Positions 1-7,143 of a DNA stretch of 9,237 bases are shown here, piece by piece (positions within the stretch are counted from its first letter, which is position 1; every line of letters starts with the position of its first letter). The stretch is from Chloroflexota bacterium (GTDB lineage Bacteria; Chloroflexota; Anaerolineae; Anaerolineales; UBA4823): assembly GCA_030613705.1 (NCBI GenBank), contig JAUWLJ010000059.1:1-9237 (forward strand). The letters are read 5' to 3'. A model generated the notes under the pieces. It did no database searches, was not told the DNA's origin, and saw nothing but the letters and a program-made list of their open reading frames with translations. Made by a program: the position numbers and the translations under genes.

Positions 1-13
1 TTGGGATATGAAC

Positions 14-20
14 AGGTGGA
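14..20 (+). promoter_or_regulatory. Ribosome binding site that sets the start of the first gene
   Basis: AGGTGGA lies 7 nt before the ATG at 28. The reading frame is open to the left edge of the window and has a TTG at position 1, but only the ATG at 28 has a good Shine-Dalgarno sequence at normal spacing. The protein then begins at a typical short tail before the first membrane helix. Confidence 0.7.
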
Positions 21-27
21 ATTATTC

Positions 28-1086
28 ATGGAACTACAAGTCACATCAATCTCATTCATTTTTGAATTCATACTTCTATCTTCGCTATTGACAGCACTAC
101 TTGGATGGGGTTCTATCCATTTATCCAACCGGATTGGTCTAGTGGATATGCCGAACAGTGCTCCGCACAAACAACACGAGATACCAACTCCAATAGCTGG
201 TGGGATAGCGCTTTACGGATCATTATTGCTGACCGCCTGGTGGACAGGCATTTACCGTAATCCAAGCCTGGTTGCGATGTATGTGGCTGCTTTACCCGTG
301 TTTTTGTTTGGATTATGGGATGATTTTAGGAAAATTTCCCCGCTGATGAAATTGTTGGGACAATCCCTGGCAGTGATCATCCTGATCTCAATGGGTGTTT
401 CAATCAAAGTATTTGAATCACCCGAGTTCTTTTTTAGTTTTCCTGGTCAATTCAACGTTTATCTGGATTGGTTATTAACCTATTTATGGATTGTTGGCAT
501 CATAAATGCCTTCAATTTCGTAGATAGTATGGATGGTTTAGCTCTCGGATTAGCCGGGATGGCGACCACATTCTTCATCCTGGTGACTTTAGATGCTGAA
601 CAACCAAACTTATCCCGGCAGAGTGCCTTGCTATTAGGGGCTTGTATTGGATTATATATCTTCAATTCCCCTCCTGCAAAGCTATTCTTGGGAGATTCAG
701 GAGCCCAAACTCTCGGATTTGTATTAGCTGTATTGGCGATTGCTTACCGACCACTCGGAGCATTTCAATCTTCTTCCTGGGTTGTCCCGATTATGTTATT
801 AGGTGTACCGATTTTCGATACAGTCTTGGTGGTCCTATCTCGTATCCGGCGTGGTAAAACTGTTTACTCCGCATCCAGAGATCACACTTACCACCGACTG
901 GTGGCCATGGGATGGAGTTCAGGCAAAGCCGTATTAATCATGCAAGTGGTTGCATTATTGTTGGGTTGCCTGGCATTTATTATCCTCACCCGGCCACCAC
1001 TTGTGGCGAATGGTATCTTCATCGCCGTGATATTAGTCGGCACAGTGGCTCTGGTTTATTTGGATAACCGTAAACTGTGGGTGTAG
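28..1086 (+). CDS. WecA/TagO-type undecaprenyl-phosphate phosphosugar (GlcNAc-1-P) transferase
   Basis: This is an integral membrane enzyme of the MraY/WecA family (glycosyltransferase family 4). The family moves a sugar-1-phosphate from a UDP-sugar to undecaprenyl phosphate, the first step of surface polysaccharide synthesis. From the ATG at 28 it has 352 residues, normal for the family, with about ten hydrophobic helices. Visible family motifs are a G-L-V-D-x-P...K-x-H...P-T-P-x-x-G-G N-terminal signature (about 37-59), the Mg-binding Asp pair D98-D99 followed by K108-LLGQ, NAFNFVDSMDG at 160-170, the PAKLFLGDSG block at 216-225 and PIFDT at 261-265. The late His motif reads D-H-T-Y-H-R-L (285-291), where relatives usually have H-x-H-H. 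The donor sugar cannot be read from sequence, so WecA, TagO and WbpL-like roles all remain possible. The next gene starts 1 nt after the stop. The left edge of the window lies only 27 nt upstream, so an upstream promoter cannot be judged. Confidence 0.93.
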   Translation: MELQVTSISFIFEFILLSSLLTALLGWGSIHLSNRIGLVDMPNSAPHKQHEIPTPIAGGIALYGSLLLTAWWTGIYRNPSLVAMYVAALPVFLFGLWDDFRKISPLMKLLGQSLAVIILISMGVSIKVFESPEFFFSFPGQFNVYLDWLLTYLWIVGIINAFNFVDSMDGLALGLAGMATTFFILVTLDAEQPNLSRQSALLLGACIGLYIFNSPPAKLFLGDSGAQTLGFVLAVLAIAYRPLGAFQSSSWVVPIMLLGVPIFDTVLVVLSRIRRGKTVYSASRDHTYHRLVAMGWSSGKAVLIMQVVALLLGCLAFIILTRPPLVANGIFIAVILVGTVALVYLDNRKLWV

Positions 1087-1087
1087 T

Positions 1088-2158
1088 ATGAAGCAAGATC
1101 CAATGAGGGAATGGATGTTACGGGATGAGATCCTGGCTGGTTTCCATCGGTGGCCAGTGATTGTGGCATTTGCTCTAGCCGGAACGCTGCTAGGATTGGT
1201 TTTTACCTACTTCTGGCCTTCCTCTTACCGAGCAAACGTGGAATTATCGGTAGAACTCAACCCTTATCGCGTTTTGGATGACCAGTATGTTCCTGAATTT
1301 GCCAATGCTGAATTCCGTAACATTGATGATTATAAACATTGGCAAATGTTACAACTTTCAATTGTGGTTAAGTCTGATCCCTATCTGATCGAGACGCTTA
1401 CCCGGTTGAGAGAGATGGATCCATACTGGGATTCCATTGAAATGCAAGATGTTCGTGAGATGTTGAACGCCAAATGGCGTAATGCCGGCCAATGGCTGTT
1501 GGTCGCTGATGCCGAAAACTCGCTCAGGGCTGTCGAAGCAGTTGCAACCTGGCGAGATGTGATACTTAATTTGACAAATGATTCGATAGCCCATTCTCGA
1601 GAGTTGTTCAATTTAGAACTTACCCTGCGGTCTTTGAATGATGAACTTGTAAAAAATCAACTCCAGGGTGCAGCGCTTGAAGAAATTCTGGGCAGCTTAA
1701 TAAATGCATTTAACGAATTAAATAATGCTGAGGGGGATTTTCCCCTATCAGAACCTGATCGTGTCGATTTGTTTACCTTGGCAAACCAAATCGCGGAATT
1801 GATTTCGGGTAGTCGCGTAATTATAGAGGAATTTCCGGATAACGGTGCTCCTTTCAGCGATTATCCCACCTGGGTTGAGCGGGCAATCTTGATTGTCGAA
1901 AGGGATATCGACTCATCTAAGGTGGCAAATATTGCATTGAATGAGCAGATCTCAAATGTTACCTCCGAATGGGAATTGGGAATCAATGAAGCACATGGAC
2001 TTTCGGCTACTTTGTCCCTAAATAAACCGCAAAACAAAGAGCCAGAGGTCAGGCAGGTTCGGTCGTATAGTTTGGCAGCCTTAATTGGCACTCTCGTTGG
2101 ATTGCTGTTATGGATTCTTGTGTTCTTGGTCCAGATTACGCGCAAAGGGTATCTATGA
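1088..2158 (+). CDS. Wzz-like polysaccharide chain-length determinant (co-polymerase without kinase domain)
   Basis: A 356-residue protein with the two-helix layout of polysaccharide co-polymerases. There is a short cytoplasmic N-terminus, a first membrane helix at about 22-43 followed by F-W-P-S-S-Y-R-A, a long polar and partly alpha-helical extracytoplasmic region (about 45-326), and a second helix at about 328-349 ending in a basic tail (T-R-K-G-Y-L). The family sets the modal length of chains built by Wzy. There is no Walker A/B or tyrosine-rich BY-kinase domain after the second helix, and the proline-rich motif usual before that helix is reduced to N-K-P-Q-N-K-E-P. Sequence similarity in the large loop is weak by eye, so the call rests mainly on topology and on its place between a WecA-type transferase and a Wzy/ligase-type protein. 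The start is 1 nt after the previous stop with no clear Shine-Dalgarno, which suggests coupled translation. Its last 4 nt (ATGA) overlap the next gene. Confidence 0.78.
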   Translation: MKQDPMREWMLRDEILAGFHRWPVIVAFALAGTLLGLVFTYFWPSSYRANVELSVELNPYRVLDDQYVPEFANAEFRNIDDYKHWQMLQLSIVVKSDPYLIETLTRLREMDPYWDSIEMQDVREMLNAKWRNAGQWLLVADAENSLRAVEAVATWRDVILNLTNDSIAHSRELFNLELTLRSLNDELVKNQLQGAALEEILGSLINAFNELNNAEGDFPLSEPDRVDLFTLANQIAELISGSRVIIEEFPDNGAPFSDYPTWVERAILIVERDIDSSKVANIALNEQISNVTSEWELGINEAHGLSATLSLNKPQNKEPEVRQVRSYSLAALIGTLVGLLLWILVFLVQITRKGYL

Positions 2159-3648
2159 CAGGCAGTTGGTGGTCGACCAATGGTAAGAGACTGATCTCCA
2201 CACTCTCAAGAATTTGTTGGGCGCTCTTTTTAGTTACTCTCCCGGTAAGCAGCTTCCCTTTCTTCCCAGATAATATTGGCGGGGGCACACTTGTTCGTCC
2301 ATTATCCATTTATCCATTGATCATCTTACTGTTGCTGGTTATCTTGCCGCGCTTATTTACTAAACCAATCCCAAAAACAATACTCTCATTCTTGCCTTTT
2401 GTGGTCATTGCTGTGGTCAGCTCCCTGCTCGCGACTTTGAGGGGCATTGAAGCAATTCAAGGCGTATCAGTAATGGCACGGATGTTTCGGGCATTAGCAA
2501 CCTTAGGTGTCGGTGGAGCAATCTATCTCGTGGTCACTTTGTGGCCATTGAACAAGGAAGATCTTAGATTTTCCCTGCGCTGGCTGTATGCTGGTTTCGT
2601 TATGGCTATGTTTTGGGGGACGTTACAAGCGCTTTATGTGGTTCAATTTTCACAACGTTGGTTTGACCTGATGAGCTCTGTTCAAAAATATATCTCCATC
2701 CGGCGATTATTCACCAACCGGGTCTCTGGGCTTACATATGAACCCAACTGGTTTGCAGATCAGATCAGTTTTTTGCTCTTACCCTGGCTCCTGGCCGCAG
2801 TGCTTTCAGGTTACACAGTATTCAAATGGCGGTGGCGATGGGTAACGATAGAGCTATTCCTTTTGGGATGGGCGTTAGCCTTGCTGCCATTCACATTTTC
2901 GCGTGCTGGATTGATTGTGATGATCGTTCTCGTGTTAATGGGAGTTTTATTCTTCAGGTCGAAAAAGACAGATGATCCCAATGAGACAAAATCTTTAAGG
3001 AGATTTCCTTGGAGGCGGATCGGTGAAGGAGCAGTATTGGTTGTCATTATGGGTGCAGTTATTTTCTTCGCCGGATCGAGGAACGAATTTTTTGCCCGCA
3101 TTTGGGAATATTGGCAGCGCACTCCCAACCAGGGATATGTACGCTATATCATCAATTATTTTGAATATCTGGGCTTTGGGGCAAGATACACCTATATGGA
3201 AACAGCCTATCAGGTATACGATGACTACCCTATCATGGGGGTTGGATTGGGAAATTATGCCTTCTATTTTGATGAAAAACTACCGGATCGACCACTAGCT
3301 GCAATACCTGAAGTACTCCGTCTGGTTGTACCTGAAGTAGGGAGCAGCAGGTTGATCACACCCAAGAATCTAATTTTGAGAGTGATGGCTGAGACGGGTA
3401 TCCTTGGCTTGGCGACTTTCATTGCATTTGTTATGGCAATATTAGGATGTGCCTTGTATCTATGGTTTTCACCCAAACTCGAGGTAAAATTTTGGGGAGT
3501 TGGTGGAATTCTAGGGTTGATCGCATTTGGCTTGGTTGCTTCTTCTTTTGATTCATTTGCGATACCCAACATGTGGGTTGTTTTTGGTTTGATCACCGCC
3601 GCGATGCGGTTGTCAAAAAGACAAATCACGGAAGCCGAGAAATTTTGA
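2155..3648 (+). CDS. O-antigen polymerase/ligase-type membrane protein (Wzy_C family)
   Basis: A 497-residue polytopic protein with roughly ten to twelve hydrophobic helices and a large extracytoplasmic loop at about 308-402 before the last helices, as in O-antigen ligases (WaaL) and Wzy polymerases. Typical local signatures are G-L-T-Y-E-P-N-W-F-A (192-201), F-S-R-A-G (248-252) at the start of a helix, Y-P-I-M-G-V-G-L-G-N-Y (358-368) in the big loop, and N-L-I-L-R-V-M-A-E-T-G-I-L-G (405-418). The family joins or transfers lipid-linked glycans on the outer face of the membrane. Polymerase and ligase roles cannot be separated by eye. I chose the ATG at 2155 because it overlaps the previous stop as ATGA and has AAAGGG (2144-2149) 5 nt upstream. 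An in-frame ATG at 2110 would add 15 residues inside the upstream gene and lacks this context. No terminator is visible after the stop. Confidence 0.88.
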   Translation: MTGSWWSTNGKRLISTLSRICWALFLVTLPVSSFPFFPDNIGGGTLVRPLSIYPLIILLLLVILPRLFTKPIPKTILSFLPFVVIAVVSSLLATLRGIEAIQGVSVMARMFRALATLGVGGAIYLVVTLWPLNKEDLRFSLRWLYAGFVMAMFWGTLQALYVVQFSQRWFDLMSSVQKYISIRRLFTNRVSGLTYEPNWFADQISFLLLPWLLAAVLSGYTVFKWRWRWVTIELFLLGWALALLPFTFSRAGLIVMIVLVLMGVLFFRSKKTDDPNETKSLRRFPWRRIGEGAVLVVIMGAVIFFAGSRNEFFARIWEYWQRTPNQGYVRYIINYFEYLGFGARYTYMETAYQVYDDYPIMGVGLGNYAFYFDEKLPDRPLAAIPEVLRLVVPEVGSSRLITPKNLILRVMAETGILGLATFIAFVMAILGCALYLWFSPKLEVKFWGVGGILGLIAFGLVASSFDSFAIPNMWVVFGLITAAMRLSKRQITEAEKF

Positions 3649-3715
3649 TTACGTATAGTTTGAATTCTTAATTTTAATACTCACTCTAATTAGATTCGAA
3701 GTTTGGGAGATATTG

Positions 3716-5740
3716 ATGAAACGTGGTTGGGTAATCGGATTATCGGTCGCATTTTTGATCGTTGCTTGCGGTTGCATATTAATCTCTGGAATATATGGAT
3801 TAGGATATTTTATTGAAAACTTTAGGGGAGAAGAAGCTGGATTAATCAATTCTGCTCTTCCCACTAGCACACCTGTCGTCCTTCGCCCCAACCCTGCATC
3901 TGCTTCAGACCCGTCTGGCGAAAATCAACAATTATTTCATCATGGCGAGACTTTGGAAAACTTAAAGGGTGTTGAGATTCCGCCGAGTGATTTACGAGAT
4001 CTAGCGAAACGTCTTGAGGGAAAGCTGAATATCCCTCTTACCGTAGCACCACCGAGTGGCATCATCGAAATTGGAAGCCAGGAAGACTTTTGGGTCTCCA
4101 ATGTTGATACGAATGAGAATTTTCAAATCAGTACGACTCTTCAATACGCGTCGGATCATGTTTATTTCTGGATTCAAGATGGTGTTCCATTTGAACTGGA
4201 TGCTCTGAAGCAGCTGGTAGACACTTTTGAGAATAAGATTTACCCGCGAAACCGAGCTTTTTTTGGCAGTGAGTGGACCCCAGGCGTTGATGGAGATCCG
4301 CATCTTTATATCATCTACGCCGAGGGTCTGGGGTCTAATTTAGCTGGTTATTTCTCGTCAGCGGATGAACTGCATCCGTTGGCTCATGAGTATTCCAACG
4401 CTCACGAAGCGTTTGTATTGAGTTCTGATACCGTAAATCTGGCTGGCGAATATGCATACGGGGTATTGGCTCACGAATTTCAGCATATGATCCACTGGTA
4501 TCGGGATCGAAATGAAGCCTCGTGGGTTAATGAAGGGTTTTCCGAATTAGCAGTATTTTTAAATGGTTATGAGGTAGGTTCAGAATACAGCTATATCATC
4601 AATCCTGATCTGCAGCTTAATGATTGGCCATATAACAATGGTCATACTTCGCCTCACTATGGGGCCTCATTCTTGTTCTTTACTTATTTTCTGGATCGAT
4701 TCGGTGACCAAGCCACGCAGTTGCTGGTTGCCAATCCCGCCAACGGCTTTGAAGGTGTGGATCAGGTTCTTAAGCAAATCGAGGCCATCGACCCATTAAC
4801 CGGGGAACCGATCCAAGCAGATGATGTATTTTTTGATTGGGTGACCGCTACTTTTCTAATGAATGACCGCGTTTCGGATGGCAGATATACCTATCACAAC
4901 TTCCCGGATGCTCCCCAGGCTGAAGCGACTGAAACTATCTATGAATGTCCATCAGAACCATTAATCCGTGATGTGCACCAGTATGGGGTTGATTACATTC
5001 GTATAAATTGTAGAGGCGATTATATTCTGCGTTTTGAGGGATCATTGGAAGCCAAAATCATTCCTGAGGATCCATATTCAGGTAAATATTATTTTTGGTC
5101 GAATAAGGGGGATGAAGCAGATATGACACTCACCAGAACATTTGATTTCACTAATCATGAAGGTCCAATTACATTCACATACTGGACCTGGTATGACCTG
5201 GAAGAAGATTATGATTATGTCTATTTAGAAGCATCAGAAGATGGTGAATCATGGGAAATTCTGATAACCCCTTCCGGGACCTCAGAGGATCCATCTGGTA
5301 ATAGTTTTGGATGGGGCTACAATGGGATGAGCGGCAGCTGGATACAAGAAAGTGTTGACTTATCTAATTATGCTGGGAAAGAAATCCAAATTCGCTTTGA
5401 ATATGTCACTGATGCAGTTGCAAATGGTGAAGGGATGTTAATCGATGATATCGCTATCCCAGAGATCGGTTATTTTTCTGATTTTGAAGAAGGTGTTGAT
5501 AACTGGGAGGCTGAAGGTTGGCTGCGGATTGACAATATTATTCCCCAAACTTATCGTTTATCACTGATCACATTTGGGGAATCGATTGAAGTCACTCATA
5601 TCCCACTGGAAAAGGATGTTACAGCTGAAATTCGTTTACATCTCGACCAAGATGTTGATAAGGCAGTTCTAGTTGTGAGTGGAACAACTCGCTTTACTCG
5701 TCAGAAAGCAGCATACCGCATTGAAATACAGCCCGAGTAA
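3716..5740 (+). CDS. Exported or membrane-anchored zinc metalloprotease with InhA-like C-terminal domain
   Basis: 674 residues. Residues 1-33 are a basic start followed by one long hydrophobic segment, and an S/T/P-rich linker follows at about 46-70. The segment contains V-A-C-G-C (C18, C20), but hydrophobic residues continue past the cysteines, so an uncleaved anchor is as likely as a lipoprotein signal. The catalytic core carries H253-E-F-Q-H257 and, 15 residues on, N272-E-G-F-S-E277. This is an HExxH zinc site whose third ligand is probably E273, like the NExxSD element of gluzincins. From about 445 to 582 lies a beta-rich region with W461-S-N-K-G-D-E, a W-x-W-Y-D stretch and D577-D-I, matching the MAM-like domain of immune inhibitor A proteases. 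A further beta-rich tail fills 594-674. It probably digests protein outside the cell; the substrate is unknown. GGGAGA (3705-3710) favours ATG 3716 over the TTG just before it. The 67-nt gap to the polysaccharide genes has only a weak promoter candidate (TTGAAT 3660-3665, TCTAAT 3685-3690, spacer 19). A strong terminator follows. Confidence 0.85.
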   Translation: MKRGWVIGLSVAFLIVACGCILISGIYGLGYFIENFRGEEAGLINSALPTSTPVVLRPNPASASDPSGENQQLFHHGETLENLKGVEIPPSDLRDLAKRLEGKLNIPLTVAPPSGIIEIGSQEDFWVSNVDTNENFQISTTLQYASDHVYFWIQDGVPFELDALKQLVDTFENKIYPRNRAFFGSEWTPGVDGDPHLYIIYAEGLGSNLAGYFSSADELHPLAHEYSNAHEAFVLSSDTVNLAGEYAYGVLAHEFQHMIHWYRDRNEASWVNEGFSELAVFLNGYEVGSEYSYIINPDLQLNDWPYNNGHTSPHYGASFLFFTYFLDRFGDQATQLLVANPANGFEGVDQVLKQIEAIDPLTGEPIQADDVFFDWVTATFLMNDRVSDGRYTYHNFPDAPQAEATETIYECPSEPLIRDVHQYGVDYIRINCRGDYILRFEGSLEAKIIPEDPYSGKYYFWSNKGDEADMTLTRTFDFTNHEGPITFTYWTWYDLEEDYDYVYLEASEDGESWEILITPSGTSEDPSGNSFGWGYNGMSGSWIQESVDLSNYAGKEIQIRFEYVTDAVANGEGMLIDDIAIPEIGYFSDFEEGVDNWEAEGWLRIDNIIPQTYRLSLITFGESIEVTHIPLEKDVTAEIRLHLDQDVDKAVLVVSGTTRFTRQKAAYRIEIQPE

Positions 5741-5771
5741 GTTGTGACCAAGTGTCAAGAATTGGTGTAAT

Positions 5772-5804
5772 AAAACCGGACGGTTTAACAATCGTCCGGT
5801 TTTT
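5772..5804. terminator. Bidirectional intrinsic terminator
   Basis: An 11-bp perfect stem, AAAACCGGACG (5772-5782) with CGTCCGGTTTT (5793-5803), encloses a 10-nt loop. The 3' arm runs into a T-tract (5800-5804), and because the stem opens with AAAA the complementary strand also ends its hairpin in T residues. It lies 31 nt after the protease stop on the + strand and 18 nt beyond the stop of the convergent YtxH gene on the - strand, so it should end transcription from both sides. Confidence 0.9.
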
Positions 5805-5822
5805 GCCTATATTCACCTAAAT

Positions 5823-6047
5823 CTATTGATCGTACTGCTTCGGAGCACGGAGCGCAGCTAATTGACTCTCTAGCTCTGCGCGTCGATCAGCAGCAGCTTT
5901 GGCGACTTCTGAACGAATACGATCTGTTCGCATGCCGATCTCAGAGCGCAGATCGTCTCCGGATGAAGGGGCGAGGAGAATGGCTACTGTCGCTCCAATG
6001 AAACCTCCAATTGCTGCCCCCAGAAGAAAATTAAATGCTCGGTTCAT
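5823..6047 (-). CDS. YtxH-family small membrane protein
   Basis: A 74-residue protein with one glycine/alanine-rich hydrophobic helix (about 8-26) ending in L-L-A-P-S-S-G-D-D-L-R (24-34), the hallmark of YtxH-like proteins. A charged, probably helical or coiled-coil tail rich in Arg, Glu and Ala follows (about 33-68). The protein is expected to sit in the cytoplasmic membrane. The family is widespread and sometimes stress-linked in Gram-positive bacteria, but its biochemical role is not established. The start is well supported by AGGAGT with 5-6 nt spacing to the ATG. It is transcribed toward the metalloprotease and shares its terminator, and it diverges from add with only 85 nt between the two start codons. 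Length is normal for the family. Confidence 0.88.
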   Translation of the reverse strand: MNRAFNFLLGAAIGGFIGATVAILLAPSSGDDLRSEIGMRTDRIRSEVAKAAADRRAELESQLAALRAPKQYDQ

Positions 6048-6052
6048 GGTTG

Positions 6053-6058
6053 ACTCCT
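6053..6058 (-). promoter_or_regulatory. Ribosome binding site of the YtxH-family gene
   Basis: On the - strand AGGAGT precedes the ATG (6047-6045) by 5 nt. This strong Shine-Dalgarno is the main reason to accept such a short gene as real and to fix its start. Confidence 0.75.
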
Positions 6059-6068
6059 AATTTTGTGG

Positions 6069-6098
6069 TTGCCAAGAATATTCATACAGAATTATAAT
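6069..6098 (+). promoter_or_regulatory. Sigma-70-type promoter for add and the sulfotransferase
   Basis: TTGCCA (6069-6074, five of six matches to the -35 consensus) is followed after 18 nt by a perfect TATAAT (6093-6098). Transcription would begin near 6105 and leave a leader of about 28 nt before the add start. This is the best vegetative promoter visible in the window. Confidence 0.72.
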
Positions 6099-6119
6099 AC
6101 TTTAAAATATTTAACGATA
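6091..6119 (-). promoter_or_regulatory. Candidate divergent promoter for the YtxH-family gene
   Basis: A TATAAT also reads on the - strand at 6096-6091, because the add -10 box is part of the palindrome ATTATAAT (6091-6098). The matching -35 position gives only TTATCG (6119-6114, three of six matches, spacer 17), so this call is weak. Other AT-rich hexamers nearer the gene could serve instead. Confidence 0.35.
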
Positions 6120-6132
6120 AAGCTGGATGACA

Positions 6133-7143
6133 ATGATCGACCCAAATTTCCCTCTGATTGACCTTCACCGCCATCTGGATGGATCTATCCGGTTAGAAAC
6201 TATCCTCGAGCTGGGTCGCCAACATAATCTTCAGCTCCCAGCCTGGGATATCGAGGGTCTCCGACCGTATGTGCAAATTACAGAGCCTCAACCAGGTGTA
6301 ATGGCTTTTATCGCCAAATTTGAGTGGATGGTAGGTGTATTGGTCGATTATACGGATTGCCGGCGGGTTGCTTATGAAAATGTCGAAGATGCCAGGAATG
6401 AGGGTTTGGATTACGTAGAGCTGCGTTTCAGTCCTTGGTTTATGGCCGAGCCACACGAATTGGATCCTTCTGGGGTTGTTGAAGCAATAATCGACGGAGT
6501 CACGGAAGCACAGCATGATACTGGGATGAAAGTGAATTTGATCGGAATCATCAGTCGTACATATGGACCTGAAATAGCCAATGCTGAACTTACCGCACTC
6601 TTGAATTACCGAGATGGTTTTGTGGCCTTAGATTTAGCTGGGGATGAGGCGAATTTCCCCGGTGAATTGTTTGTGGATCATATGCATTCAGCTCGGGATG
6701 CAGGTTGGCACGTGACGGTTCACGCTGGGGAATCTGCCGGTGCGGAGAGTGTTTGGCAAGCAATTAAAGGTCTTGGAGCGGAGAGGATCGGGCATGCAGT
6801 GCATGCGGAGGAGGATGGAGAGCTGTTGAACTATATGGTTGAGAAGAGCATTGGCGTAGAGGCCAATTTAACCAGCAATGTTCAGACCAGCATTGTCTTA
6901 AATTACGCTAGCCATCCCTTACAACGATTTTTAAAACATGGCTTATTGGCGACAATTAACACAGATGATCCTGGCATTAGCGGCATAGATTTGACTTATG
7001 AATACGAGGTTGCAGCACCGGCAGCAGGTCTAACCAAAGACCAGATTCACCAAGCACAGCGCAATGCTCTTGAGGTGGCTTTTTTATCCCCACCTGAAAA
7101 ACAAGAATTAGTAAGTAAATATACCGGAGATGTACCCTTGTGA
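6133..7143 (+). CDS. add: Adenosine deaminase
   Basis: This enzyme deaminates adenosine (and deoxyadenosine) to inosine in cytoplasmic purine salvage, using one zinc ion in a TIM barrel. From the ATG at 6133 it has 336 residues and strongly resembles Escherichia coli Add as I recall it. It has H12-R-H14-L-D-G, the H197-A-G-E200 pair (zinc His and catalytic Glu), R-I-G-H221, L-T-S-N-V-Q-T and T-D278-D-P. Starting at 6133 gives zinc and catalytic positions identical to the E. coli numbering (12, 14, 197, 200, 278), and a GGA lies 5 nt upstream. The ATG at 6127 would add only M-T and has no usable Shine-Dalgarno. One difference is R-I-G-H-A in place of the usual R-I-G-H-G after H221. The gene has its own promoter (6069-6098), diverges from the YtxH gene, and overlaps the sulfotransferase start by 4 nt. 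Confidence 0.95.
   Translation: MIDPNFPLIDLHRHLDGSIRLETILELGRQHNLQLPAWDIEGLRPYVQITEPQPGVMAFIAKFEWMVGVLVDYTDCRRVAYENVEDARNEGLDYVELRFSPWFMAEPHELDPSGVVEAIIDGVTEAQHDTGMKVNLIGIISRTYGPEIANAELTALLNYRDGFVALDLAGDEANFPGELFVDHMHSARDAGWHVTVHAGESAGAESVWQAIKGLGAERIGHAVHAEEDGELLNYMVEKSIGVEANLTSNVQTSIVLNYASHPLQRFLKHGLLATINTDDPGISGIDLTYEYEVAAPAAGLTKDQIHQAQRNALEVAFLSPPEKQELVSKYTGDVPL

Noticed and set aside
1..27. TTG at position 1 as the start of the WecA-type gene
   Set aside because: It has no visible Shine-Dalgarno in the window and adds nine polar residues, while the in-frame ATG at 28 has AGGTGGA 7 nt upstream.
1731..1746. Hairpin AGGGG...CCCCT inside the Wzz-like gene
   Set aside because: The stem is only 5 bp, no T-run follows, and it lies within a clearly coding stretch.
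3264..3629. 121-codon open frame on the - strand inside the Wzy/ligase gene
   Set aside because: No family motif, no ribosome binding site, and it is fully covered by a confident gene on the other strand. The same holds for the other antisense and out-of-frame open frames in this window.
6792..6818. GCATGC-AGT-GCATGC repeat and GGAGGAGG-like sequence inside add
   Set aside because: They encode normal residues of adenosine deaminase (G-H-A-V-H-A-E-E-D), and no start codon at useful spacing follows, so chance codon use explains them.
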